Both the position numbers and the translations under genes were made by a program. From positions 1 to 45,542 of the forward strand of contig CAVAVU010000088.1 of the NCBI GenBank assembly GCA_963592205.1: 45,542 nucleotides of DNA, given 5' to 3'. Below are positions 25,930 to 34,220 of the stretch, piece after piece. Every line of letters starts with the position of its first letter. Position 1 is the stretch's first letter. Under the pieces are notes generated by a model, which had not been told where the DNA came from, made no database searches, and worked only from the letters and a program-made list of their open reading frames with translations. This DNA is from Claveliimonas sp963592205. GTDB taxonomy: Bacteria > Bacillota > Clostridia > Lachnospirales > Lachnospiraceae.

Positions 25930-26940
25930 TTAACTCCATGGCTTTGCTGTATGCTCCGGCTTGCCGTCACGCATCATCAGATCATTTACTGCTTCTGCTG
26001 CATTCTTGCCTTCAAACAGGACTGCATTGACCTGCTCTACGATCGGCATATCCACGCCGTATTTCTTACCAAGCTTCACGGCTGCTTTGGTAGAATATAC
26101 ACCTTCCACTACCATCTTGACTTCGTCCATGGCTTCCTGCATGGTTCTGCCCTGTCCGATCAGATAACCGGCTTTGCGGTTACGGCTGTGGACGCTGGCG
26201 CATGTTACGATCAGATCGCCCACTCCGGTAAGTCCGGTAAAGCTCTCGATCGCTCCGCCCATCTTCACACCCAGTCTGGATATCTCATGAATCCCTCTGG
26301 TGATCAATGCTGCTTTTGCATTATCCCCATATCCAAGACCGTCTGCGATACCCGCCGCAAGCGCGATCACATTCTTCAGTGATCCGCCAAGCTCCATACC
26401 AAGCATATCCGGACTTGTATATACGCGAAATACTTCATTCATAAATAATCCCTGCAGATACTCTGCGGTCTCACGGGTCTTCGCACCTACTACCACGCTG
26501 GTCGGAAGTCCTCTTCCTACCTCTTCTGCATGGCTTGGTCCGGACAGTATCGCCACATCTGCATCCGGCAGTTCCTGTTCGATCTGCTGGCTCAGAGTCA
26601 TCAGCGTGTCTTCTTCAATTCCCTTCGCCACATCTACAACAATCTGTCCCCTGGTAAGATATGGTCTGATCTTAGCTGCTGTGCTTCGTACTGCAGTAGA
26701 CGGTACAGCCATGATCAGCACTTCTTTTCCTCTGACTGCCTCTTCCAGATCTCCGGTAAATGTCATCGTCTCCGGCAGCTTCACACCCGGAAGCTTGGAT
26801 TTATGCTCTCTGGTTCTTGAAAGTTCTTCCGCTTCCTCCGGTCTGTGCGACCATTCTGTCACTGCATGTCCGTTCTTATCCAAAAGCAATGCCAATGCAG
26901 TTCCCCAACTTCCTGCTCCGATCACTCCGATATTCGCCAT
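25930..26940 (-). CDS. gpsA: Glycerol-3-phosphate dehydrogenase [NAD(P)+]
   Basis: Makes sn-glycerol 3-phosphate from dihydroxyacetone phosphate, the first step of phospholipid synthesis. 336 residues. NAD(P) loop GAGSWGTA at 7-14, GPSHAEEVG near 140, and the catalytic lysine region LKNVIALAAG with GYGDNAKAALITRG near 190-215. RBS AAGGAGGTATAAG precedes the ATG. It lies 31 bases after plsY, so the acceptor and the acyltransferase are made from the same transcript. Confidence 0.97.
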   Translation of the reverse strand: MANIGVIGAGSWGTALALLLDKNGHAVTEWSHRPEEAEELSRTREHKSKLPGVKLPETMTFTGDLEEAVRGKEVLIMAVPSTAVRSTAAKIRPYLTRGQIVVDVAKGIEEDTLMTLSQQIEQELPDADVAILSGPSHAEEVGRGLPTSVVVGAKTRETAEYLQGLFMNEVFRVYTSPDMLGMELGGSLKNVIALAAGIADGLGYGDNAKAALITRGIHEISRLGVKMGGAIESFTGLTGVGDLIVTCASVHSRNRKAGYLIGQGRTMQEAMDEVKMVVEGVYSTKAAVKLGKKYGVDMPIVEQVNAVLFEGKNAAEAVNDLMMRDGKPEHTAKPWS

Positions 26941-26971
26941 CTTATACCTCCTTATCAGATCATACTCCAGA

Positions 26972-27616
26972 TTATGATTTCTTTCCTACTGATAATTTAT
27001 TCTCCGTGCCATTCATCAGACGGACAATATTCGCCTTATGCTTGTAGAATGCAGAGATCACCAACAATACGGCAATTCCGTATATTTCATAAAGATGTCC
27101 GCCTGTCACGTGATAGCCTCCCATCTGCCCGTACACGACCACACAGATCAGATAAGTCACAACTACCGTAAGTGAACCCACAGATACATACTTTGTCCCT
27201 GCTGACAATCCCAGAAAAACTGCCGCACAGATCAGCACGATCCATATATTCGTCGTACTTGCGATCAGTCCGGCGGTAACTGCAATTCCCTTACCACCTT
27301 TAAAATTCATATAAAACGGATAGTTGTGTCCAAGCACTGCTCCCATACCGGTGTACATCGCAAGCACCTGTATAATATCCGCATGTGTCTTTCCAAAGAT
27401 CAGATGTACTAACACCACTGCAATGATACATTTGAACGAGTCTCCCAAGAATGTGATGACTCCTGCTTTCCATCCGAGTGTTCTCAGAACATTAGTCGTT
27501 CCGGCATTACCGCTTCCATACTTGCGGATATCCAGATGCTGGCTCTTACCATAGAGATATCCGGTCTGGATCAGACCAAACGCATATCCGATCACCAAAC
27601 ATATCAGTCGTTCCAT
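26972..27616 (-). CDS. plsY: Glycerol-3-phosphate acyltransferase PlsY
   Basis: Acylates glycerol 3-phosphate with acyl phosphate in the membrane. 214 residues with five to six membrane helices. The conserved loops are visible: GSGNAGTTNVLR near 36, GHNYPFYMNFKGGKGIAVT near 97 and a third loop after 180. Starts 2 bases after the der stop; the GGAG site lies inside the end of der. Partner of gpsA downstream. Confidence 0.96.
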   Translation of the reverse strand: MERLICLVIGYAFGLIQTGYLYGKSQHLDIRKYGSGNAGTTNVLRTLGWKAGVITFLGDSFKCIIAVVLVHLIFGKTHADIIQVLAMYTGMGAVLGHNYPFYMNFKGGKGIAVTAGLIASTTNIWIVLICAAVFLGLSAGTKYVSVGSLTVVVTYLICVVVYGQMGGYHVTGGHLYEIYGIAVLLVISAFYKHKANIVRLMNGTENKLSVGKKS

Positions 27617-27618
27617 AG

Positions 27619-28947
27619 CTACTGATCTTTCTCCTTTCTCTCGCGGATAAAGAACTTCAGTGCTGTTCCACGGAAGCCAAACGCTTCTCTGATCCGGTTC
27701 TCCAGATATCTGGTGTAGGAGAAATGCATCAGTTCTTTATCATTCACGAATATTACAAATGTCGGCGGCTTGATCGCTACCTGTGTAATATAGTAGAGTT
27801 TCAGTCTCTTACCCTTATCTGACGGCGGCTGCTGCATCGCTACTGCCTCTGTCATGATCTCGTTCAGCACACCTGTCGCAATACGAAGTGTCTGATTCTC
27901 GATCACCATATCGATCATATCAAACATCTTCGGCAAACGCTGTCCGGTCTCTGCAGATACATACATGATCTCTGCATATGGAATAAATGACAGCACCTGA
28001 CGGATCTTGTTCTCATACTCACGCATCGTCTTATCATTCTTCTCAATGGCATCCCATTTGTTAACCACAATGATAATACCCTTGCCACGCTCATGCGCAA
28101 TACCTGCGATCTTGGCATCCTGCTCTGTCACGCCCTCTGTGGCATCGATCACTACCAGCACCACATCTGCACGCTCTACGGCCGTTACCGTACGGATAAT
28201 ACTGTAACGCTCCAGCTCTTCCTTAATCTTGTTCTTTCTACGCAGTCCCGCAGTATCGATAAATACATATTCCTTGCCATTATGCACGATCTCTGTGTCA
28301 ATGGCATCACGGGTAGTTCCCGCCACATTAGACACGATCACACGCTGCTTGCCGACCAGACGGTTCACAATCGAAGACTTGCCTACATTCGGCTTACCTA
28401 CAATCGCTACTCTCGGACGTTCATCCTCTTCTTCTTCGCCTGTATGCTCCGGAAAATGTGCAACGACTTCATCCAGAAAATCTCCCAGTCCAAGTCTTGA
28501 AGACGCGGAGATCGGTACCGGATCTCCGATACCCAGATTATAAAATTCATATACATCCGGCATGAACTTGTCAAAGTTGTCCACCTTATTAACAGTCAGC
28601 ACAACCGGCTTACCGGAACGGCGCAGAAGATCTGCTACCTTAAAGTCAGCATCGATCAGTCCCTGTCGCACATCTGTGATAAATACGATCACATCTGCCG
28701 TGTCAATGGCGATCTGTGCCTGCTCTCTCATCTGCGAAATAATAATATCTTTACTCTCCGGTTCAATACCGCCGGTATCTATCAGTGTAAAATCCCGGTC
28801 CAGCCAGTTCACGTCCGCATAGATACGGTCTCTTGTAACGCCCGGAGTATCTTTCACGATTGAAATCATCTCTCCTGCCAATACATTGAACAATGTAGAC
28901 TTACCTACATTCGGTCTTCCAACGATGGCTACTACTGGTTTTCCCAT
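27619..28947 (-). CDS. der: Ribosome assembly GTPase Der (EngA)
   Basis: Double G-domain GTPase for 50S ribosome assembly. 442 residues. First G domain with GRPNVGKST at 9-17, DTGG and NKVD; second with GKPNVGKSS near 184, DTAGLRRK and VNKWDAIEK; then a KH-like domain from about 355 (KGKRLKLYYITQVAIKPPTFVIFVNDKELMHFSYTRYLENRI split over the domain). RBS GAGGAGGAAGTT before the ATG. Divergent from prs. Confidence 0.98.
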   Translation of the reverse strand: MGKPVVAIVGRPNVGKSTLFNVLAGEMISIVKDTPGVTRDRIYADVNWLDRDFTLIDTGGIEPESKDIIISQMREQAQIAIDTADVIVFITDVRQGLIDADFKVADLLRRSGKPVVLTVNKVDNFDKFMPDVYEFYNLGIGDPVPISASSRLGLGDFLDEVVAHFPEHTGEEEEDERPRVAIVGKPNVGKSSIVNRLVGKQRVIVSNVAGTTRDAIDTEIVHNGKEYVFIDTAGLRRKNKIKEELERYSIIRTVTAVERADVVLVVIDATEGVTEQDAKIAGIAHERGKGIIIVVNKWDAIEKNDKTMREYENKIRQVLSFIPYAEIMYVSAETGQRLPKMFDMIDMVIENQTLRIATGVLNEIMTEAVAMQQPPSDKGKRLKLYYITQVAIKPPTFVIFVNDKELMHFSYTRYLENRIREAFGFRGTALKFFIRERKEKDQ

Positions 28948-28981
28948 AACTTCCTCCTCTAAATCAATTTAGCTATCGCTC

Positions 28982-28987
28982 ATTATA
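28982..28987 (-). promoter_or_regulatory. Extended minus-10 of the der-plsY-gpsA promoter
   Basis: TATAAT preceded by TGT on the minus strand (TGnTATAAT), about 35 bases upstream of the der start; no good minus-35 is seen, which is normal for extended minus-10 promoters. A perfect 6-6 inverted repeat (CTAAAT-CA-ATTTAG) is at 28959-28972, between the promoter and the RBS. Confidence 0.5.
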
Positions 28988-29007
28988 ACACATTTCTTCA
29001 GAATTGG

Positions 29008-29037
29008 TTGACCTTTTTATAAGAAAAGTGATATAAG
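29008..29037 (+). promoter_or_regulatory. prs promoter (sigma-A type)
   Basis: TTGACC (29008-29013), 18-base spacer, TATAAG (29032-29037) on the plus strand, about 45 bases before the prs ATG. Confidence 0.5.
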
Positions 29038-29081
29038 TAATATGTAGACACTATAAACTTATCAAATGTTAGGAGACACAA

Positions 29082-30257
29082 ATGACAAACATCAAATATC
29101 TTGAGCAGTCCTTACCTGTAGCTCCACTTAAGATTGCCGCACTGGAAAGCTGCAGAGGACTTGGAGAAAAAGTAAACGATCATATTGTTAATTTCCGTAA
29201 GGAGGCACAGACGGAGATCCTGAATTCTCCGCTTTTTGCCAATTATCATTCCGACAATTTTCTGATTGACTGCAAATGCCCGCGTTTTGGAAGCGGTGAA
29301 GCCAAAGGTTATATCGGTGAATCCATTCGTGGTTCCGACCTGTTCCTGATGGTAGATGTGTGCAATTACAGCCTGACCTATACAGTTAATGGCTTCCAGA
29401 ACCACATGTCACCGGATGATCACTATCAGGATCTGAAACGTATTATCTCAGCGGCTCAGGGAAAAGCTCATCGTGTCTCTGTTATTATGCCGTTCCTGTA
29501 CGAAAGCCGTCAGCACAAACGTACCAAGCGGGAATCCTTAGACTGCGCACTGGCTATGCAGGAATTAGTAGATATGGGTGTAGAGAATATCATTACCTTC
29601 GATGCTCACGATCCACGCGTACAGAATTCGATTCCACTGATCGGTTTCGATAATTTCTCACCTCAGTATCAGTTCATGAAAGCACTGCTCCGTGCAGTAC
29701 CGGATCTTGTGATTGACAAGGATCACCTGATGATCGTAAGTCCGGACGAAGGCGCTATGCACCGTGCCGTATACCTGTCTAACGTACTTGGCGTAGACAT
29801 GGGTATGTTCTATAAGCGCCGTGATTACTCTACCATCGTAAATGGAAAGAATCCAATTGTTGCTCATGAATTCCTTGGTTCTGACCTGAAGGGCAAGGAT
29901 CTGATCGTTATCGATGATATGATCTCTTCCGGCGACAGTATGCTGGACGTAGCTAAGCAGTTAAAAGCAAGAGGCGCTGGACGAGTATTTGTCTGCACCA
30001 CATTTGGACTCTTTACCGACGGATTTGCCCACTTTGATGAGTATTACGAAAAAGGTTATATCAACAAGGTTGTTACCACTAACCTGACTTATCTCCCACC
30101 GGAGGTAAATGACAAGCCATATTTTGCTATCGCTGACATGAGCAAATTCATCGCATTGATCATTGAATCTCTGAATCATGACAAGTCCATCAGTAAGGTA
30201 CTGAATCCAACCGATAAGATTCATGCACTGTTGGAGAAGCGTAAAATCAATAATTAA
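29082..30257 (+). CDS. prs: Divergent long-form ribose-phosphate pyrophosphokinase
   Basis: Expected to make phosphoribosyl pyrophosphate from ribose 5-phosphate and ATP. 391 residues against the usual 310-320. The fold is recognisable: GEAKGYIGESIRGSDLFLMVDV aligns with the FSDGE..V...VRG block, FDAHDPRVQ with the metal-binding histidine loop, YKRRDY with the catalytic KRR loop and VIDDMISSGDSM with the PRPP-binding loop. Two motifs deviate: the ATP loop, usually YARQDRK, is ESRQHKRTKRES, and the PRPP loop, usually DDMIDTAGT, ends SSGDS. An N-terminal extension of about 50 residues is also present. RBS AGGAGACACAA. Annotated as prs-like; activity should be treated as inferred. Confidence 0.8.
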   Translation: MTNIKYLEQSLPVAPLKIAALESCRGLGEKVNDHIVNFRKEAQTEILNSPLFANYHSDNFLIDCKCPRFGSGEAKGYIGESIRGSDLFLMVDVCNYSLTYTVNGFQNHMSPDDHYQDLKRIISAAQGKAHRVSVIMPFLYESRQHKRTKRESLDCALAMQELVDMGVENIITFDAHDPRVQNSIPLIGFDNFSPQYQFMKALLRAVPDLVIDKDHLMIVSPDEGAMHRAVYLSNVLGVDMGMFYKRRDYSTIVNGKNPIVAHEFLGSDLKGKDLIVIDDMISSGDSMLDVAKQLKARGAGRVFVCTTFGLFTDGFAHFDEYYEKGYINKVVTTNLTYLPPEVNDKPYFAIADMSKFIALIIESLNHDKSISKVLNPTDKIHALLEKRKINN

Positions 30258-30267
30258 AAGGAACTAA

Positions 30268-30300
30268 CGCCCGACCGGTTACTCACCGATCGGGCGTTTA
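30268..30300 (+). terminator. Intrinsic terminator of prs
   Basis: Stem of eleven positions with one C-A mismatch (arms 30268-30278 and 30286-30296), loop TTACTCA, then TTTA. It lies 10 bases after the prs stop and before the convergent deacetylase gene; on the minus strand the tail is poor, so I call it for the plus strand. Confidence 0.7.
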
Positions 30301-30309
30301 TCATTCGTT

Positions 30310-31761
30310 CTATTTATTAAAATCCGTATATACTTTACCGTTCTGAAGTGTCTCACCTCTTGCTTGCGCCATTTCCGTTACCGTTACAAGCTGGTAGCCG
30401 TTCTCGATCAGCTTAGGTATAAGCTGTAGAGCCGCATCCACCGTTGAACTGTGAATATCATGCATCAGCACAATATCTCCGTCATCCGCTGTGTTCAGCA
30501 CACTGTCGATCGTACTCTGAGTATTCTTAGTCTTCCAGTCCAGTGTATCAATATTCCACAGAATCATCGGCATACCGACTGCAGCCTTTACCTTGTCGTC
30601 AACCGCACCATATGGTGGTCGGAGAACCGTAGCCGGCTGGCCACAGGCCTGTTTCAGAAGTTCATTGGTTTTTGCAACCTGTGATGCTCCTCCATCTGCC
30701 TCACCGGTAAGCTGTGGATGATCATAGGAATGGTTACCAATCTCACAGCCAATCTCTTTCATTCTCTCCACGTCATCAGCATACTGACTCACATGAATAC
30801 CCTGCATAAAAAATGTCGCGTGTGCATCGTATTCCTCCAGCATATCAAGAAGTTCATGCGTCCGCTCTCCCGGTCCGTCATCAAAAGTCAGTGCCATCAT
30901 TGGTTTATTCGGATCAATCTTCGTTTCTCTGGATTGTAATTTGCCGTCATTCCCAAACACACATTTTGCCGAACCAATCTGTTGCTTGCCTGTAAGCATC
31001 ACCCCATCTGCATCAAAATAATATGTATCTTTTCCCTGCTCCATCCAACCAGTCATTGCCGAACCGTTATCCGTAAGATAATATGTTTTATCTCCATCTT
31101 TCTTCCAATCAGAAGATTCCATTGCACCTTTTTTCGTAAAGAAATATTTTTTTCCATTGATATCCTGCCAGCCGGTGACTTTCTTTCCATCATCACCAAA
31201 ATAATAAGTCTTCCCCTTGGATACGACAAAATCATTCTCTACATAACTTCCATCGTACTTCTGAAACTTATTGCCTTTCCATTTACCGACTTTATTCTTA
31301 ACCGTCAGATAACCCTTCGTAACGACAATATTCGCTTTTCCATCCCAGTCTGACTCAAACTTTTCGGATAATTCTTTAGAAAGGGTAAGCTTAATCGGGA
31401 ATTTTCCTTCTTTGGTACCGTCAGCATCACACTCAATCGAGTAATCACTGCCACTTTTTAATTCTTTGATCAGATCTTTTACTGTATAGTTCTTATCTTT
31501 ATCCAGAACTTTCTTTTCCTTCTTTTCATCACAACTTACCGATACCGTTAATTCCGGTACTTTTTCATCCTGCATGATCGACTGGTTATCAGCCTGTAGC
31601 GTAATCTGTGCAATTCTGCTTTTCCCCACTGCCCGGACTACCTGAGCCACTATAATAACCATTAAAAACAGCATCCCTGCTGCTACTATTCTCTTGATCT
31701 TTCGTCTACGCCGTATTTGCTTTAAACGTCTCCTTCTTTGGGAGATTCTTTCCTTATCCAT
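30310..31761 (-). CDS. Membrane-anchored polysaccharide deacetylase with cell-wall-binding repeats
   Basis: 483 residues from the ATG at 31761 (GAGAGGGGTACTA before it). A very basic N-terminus (QRRRRLKQIRRRRKIKR), one membrane helix (about 22-42), an extracellular domain, then about four YYF-type cell-wall/choline-binding repeats at roughly 170-275 (for example TYYFGDDGKKVTGW, YYLTDNGSAMTGW, YYFDADGVMLTG), and a C-terminal NodB-type deacetylase with all motifs: TFDDGP, GNHSYDHP, RPPYG and LMHDIHSS. It probably removes acetyl groups from peptidoglycan or another N-acetylglucosamine polymer. The repeats and anchor place it at the cell surface. Substrate cannot be read from the sequence. Confidence 0.93.
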   Translation of the reverse strand: MDKERISQRRRRLKQIRRRRKIKRIVAAGMLFLMVIIVAQVVRAVGKSRIAQITLQADNQSIMQDEKVPELTVSVSCDEKKEKKVLDKDKNYTVKDLIKELKSGSDYSIECDADGTKEGKFPIKLTLSKELSEKFESDWDGKANIVVTKGYLTVKNKVGKWKGNKFQKYDGSYVENDFVVSKGKTYYFGDDGKKVTGWQDINGKKYFFTKKGAMESSDWKKDGDKTYYLTDNGSAMTGWMEQGKDTYYFDADGVMLTGKQQIGSAKCVFGNDGKLQSRETKIDPNKPMMALTFDDGPGERTHELLDMLEEYDAHATFFMQGIHVSQYADDVERMKEIGCEIGNHSYDHPQLTGEADGGASQVAKTNELLKQACGQPATVLRPPYGAVDDKVKAAVGMPMILWNIDTLDWKTKNTQSTIDSVLNTADDGDIVLMHDIHSSTVDAALQLIPKLIENGYQLVTVTEMAQARGETLQNGKVYTDFNK

Positions 31762-31809
31762 TAGTACCCCTCTCATTTCTCTTACGTGTAACCACACACT
31801 ACCAAAAGT

Positions 31810-31838
31810 ATAACACCCCTCTCTTGCGTACACAAGAA
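31810..31838 (-). promoter_or_regulatory. Candidate extended minus-10 promoter of the deacetylase gene
   Basis: Minus strand TATACT preceded by TGT, with TTGTGT 17 bases upstream. The spacer contains half of the terminator-like hairpin at 31813-31846, so the same bases may serve as terminator and promoter. The minus-35 is poor; the call rests on the extended minus-10. Confidence 0.4.
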
Positions 31839-31846
31839 AGGGGTGT
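31813..31846 (-). terminator. Terminator of the leuB-ilvD-ilvB-serC-serA operon
   Basis: Fourteen-pair stem with one G-U pair on the minus strand (arms 31846-31833 and 31826-31813), loop of six bases, followed by TATACTTTT. The T-run is interrupted. A smaller hairpin (ATTGGTT-TCTT-AACCAAT) and flanking TTACGG/CCGTAA repeat lie between it and serA (about 31868-31918). Confidence 0.65.
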
Positions 31847-31957
31847 CGCTTTTTCAAGAATTAAGAATTACGGTATTGGTTTCTTAACCAATTCCTAATA
31901 ATCGTAACAATTCCGTAACATAGTCATTTGTTATGGTTTCCAGGGCTCAAGATGATA

Positions 31958-33121
31958 CTAATTCAAAATGCGTACACGAAGGATACCCTCTATCGCTTCC
32001 AGATCCTTCTTCACAGATTCCGGAATATCAGAATCGATATCAATCATAGTATATGCATAGCTGCCTTTGCTCTTATTGGACATATCCGCAATGTTCATAT
32101 TATCCTTTGCCAGAACTCCCGTGATCTGGCCAATCATATTCGGGATATTATGGTGAAGAAGTGTGATACGTTTGTTCTCTCCCGGATATCCCATATCACA
32201 GTTCGGATAATTGACAGAGTTCTTGATATTACCGTATTCCAGATAATTACGCATCTCCTTGACTGCCATTTTCGCACAGTTCTCCTCTGCCTCTGCGGTA
32301 GATGCGCCAAGATGCGGAATAACAATAGCGCCCTTTACACCTGCAATCTCCGGTGTTGGGAAGTCCGTAACGTAATGCTTGATCTTACCGGATACCAGAC
32401 CGTCTACCACGGCTTCACTGTTTACCAGCACGTCTCTTGCAAAGTTAAGCACTACCACGCCGTCTTTCATAAGTCCTATGGCATCTGCATCGATCATTCC
32501 CTTTGTGCTGTCCAGTGCCGGTACATGAATGGTAACATAATCGCATTCACTGTAGATCTCATCCACTGTTCTTGCATGATGGATCCCTCTGGAAATCTTC
32601 CATGCAGACTCCACAGACAGGTATGGATCGTAACCGTATACGTCCATTCCCAGGTTCTGTGCTGCATTAGCTACCAGCACACCGATCGCTCCAAGACCGA
32701 TTACGCCAAGTTTCTTGCCTTCCAGCTCACAGCCTGCAAAAGCTTTTTTGGCTTTCTCAGCATCTTTGGCGATATTACCGTCTTCTTCATTTTCCTGTAC
32801 CCAGTTAATACCACCCAGGATATCTCTGGATGCCAGCAGCATGCCTGCAATGACCAGTTCCTTTACACCGTTGGCATTCGCTCCCGGTGTATTAAATACT
32901 ACAATTCCCTCTTCTGCACAGCGGTCCAATGGGATATTATTCACACCGGCTCCCGCTCTTGCGATTACTTTCAGATTTTTGCCAAATTCCAGATCATGCA
33001 GTGCTGCACTTCTTACCAGAATTCCATCTGCATCTTTAGCATCACTGACCGGTACAAACTCTTCGCTGAGATTCGCCAGTCCACTTTCTGCGATTGCATT
33101 AAAACAATAATATTTGTACAT
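31958..33121 (-). CDS. serA: D-3-phosphoglycerate dehydrogenase with ACT domain
   Basis: First step of serine synthesis. 387 residues: substrate and nucleotide domains with ARAGAGVNNIP (catalytic arginine loop), GVIGLGAIG (NAD-binding loop), DVLVNSEAV and HLGASTAEAEENCA (catalytic histidine), and a C-terminal ACT-type regulatory domain from about 315 (NITLLHHNIPNMIGQITGVLAKD-like). The short type with an ACT domain but no intervening domain. Starts within the serC stop (TAATG) with GAGGAGG in the end of serC, so the pair is coupled. Cut off from the deacetylase by a strong hairpin. Confidence 0.95.
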   Translation of the reverse strand: MYKYYCFNAIAESGLANLSEEFVPVSDAKDADGILVRSAALHDLEFGKNLKVIARAGAGVNNIPLDRCAEEGIVVFNTPGANANGVKELVIAGMLLASRDILGGINWVQENEEDGNIAKDAEKAKKAFAGCELEGKKLGVIGLGAIGVLVANAAQNLGMDVYGYDPYLSVESAWKISRGIHHARTVDEIYSECDYVTIHVPALDSTKGMIDADAIGLMKDGVVVLNFARDVLVNSEAVVDGLVSGKIKHYVTDFPTPEIAGVKGAIVIPHLGASTAEAEENCAKMAVKEMRNYLEYGNIKNSVNYPNCDMGYPGENKRITLLHHNIPNMIGQITGVLAKDNMNIADMSNKSKGSYAYTMIDIDSDIPESVKKDLEAIEGILRVRILN

Positions 33122-34203
33122 TACAGATTCGCCTCCTCAAATTTCTTCATGAATGTTACCAGTGCTTCTACTCCTTCATATGGCATTGCGTTGTAGATAC
33201 TTGCACGCATACCACCTACGGTTCTGTGACCTTTCAGGTTCTCCAGACCTGCCTCTTTCGCCTCTTTTACGAATTTGGCATCCAGTTCCTTATCTCCTGT
33301 CACAAACGGTACATTCATCAGCGAACGGTCTTTCTTTTCTACCGTTCCTTTGAACAGACGACTCTCGTCCAGATAATCATAGAGAAGCTTTGCTTTCTTC
33401 TCATTGCGTTCTTTCATTGCTTCCAGACCGCCCTGCTTTTTCAGCCATTTAAACACCTTACCGCAGATATAAATACCATAAGCCGGCGGTGTGTTATAGA
33501 GTGATCCGGCATCTGCATGCGTCTTATATTTCAACATGGTCGGTGTACCTTCGAGTACATCATCTGTGATCAGATCTTCACGGATGATCACGATAACCAC
33601 ACCTGCAGGTCCGATATTCTTCTGCACGCCACCGTAGATAATGCCATATTTGCTTACATCTACTGGTTCTGACAGGAAGCAGGAAGATACATCGGATACC
33701 AGGATCTTACCCTTGGTATTCGGAAGCTCTTTATACTTCGTTCCGTAAATTGTGTTATTTTCGCAGATATATACATAATCTGCATTCTCTGAGATCGGCA
33801 GATCAGAGCAGTCCGGGATATAAGAAAATGTCTTATCCTCGGACGTTGCGATCTTATTCGCCTCGCCGTACTTCTGAGCTTCCTGCCATGCTTTCTTTGC
33901 CCACTGTCCGGTCACGATATAATCTGCCTCTCCGTGTTTCATAAGATTCATTGGAATCATCGCAAACTGCTGAGATGCTCCTCCCTGCAGGAACAGCACT
34001 TTGTAGTTATCCGGAATATTCATCAGTTCCCTCAGATCTGCCTCAGCAGTATCGATAATCTCCTGGAAGGCCTGCGAGCGGTGACTCATTTCCATTACCG
34101 ACATTCCGGTTCCGTTGTAATCCATCATTTCTGCTGCTGCTTCACTCAGAACTTCTTCCGGCAATACTGCCGGGCCTGCTGAAAAATTGTACACTCTGCT
34201 CAT
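33121..34203 (-). CDS. serC: Phosphoserine aminotransferase
   Basis: Second step of serine synthesis, PLP-dependent transfer of an amino group from glutamate to 3-phosphohydroxypyruvate. 360 residues. Family-typical NFSAGPAVLPEEVL at 5-18, GTGMSVMEMSHRS near 31, the PLP-lysine region GGVQKNIGPAGVVIVIIRED near 192-210. Starts 17 bases after ilvB (GGAGGACAAAAAG before the ATG); 1-base overlap with serA. No serB is present in the window; in this group a separate phosphatase is expected elsewhere. Confidence 0.97.
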   Translation of the reverse strand: MSRVYNFSAGPAVLPEEVLSEAAAEMMDYNGTGMSVMEMSHRSQAFQEIIDTAEADLRELMNIPDNYKVLFLQGGASQQFAMIPMNLMKHGEADYIVTGQWAKKAWQEAQKYGEANKIATSEDKTFSYIPDCSDLPISENADYVYICENNTIYGTKYKELPNTKGKILVSDVSSCFLSEPVDVSKYGIIYGGVQKNIGPAGVVIVIIREDLITDDVLEGTPTMLKYKTHADAGSLYNTPPAYGIYICGKVFKWLKKQGGLEAMKERNEKKAKLLYDYLDESRLFKGTVEKKDRSLMNVPFVTGDKELDAKFVKEAKEAGLENLKGHRTVGGMRASIYNAMPYEGVEALVTFMKKFEEANL

Positions 34204-34220
34204 CTTTTTGTCCTCCGTTT

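Noticed and set aside
31928..33196. A 422-codon open frame on the plus strand
   Set aside because: It lies exactly antisense to serA and the end of serC, has no ribosome binding site and a protein full of Cys, His and Tyr typical of shadow frames.
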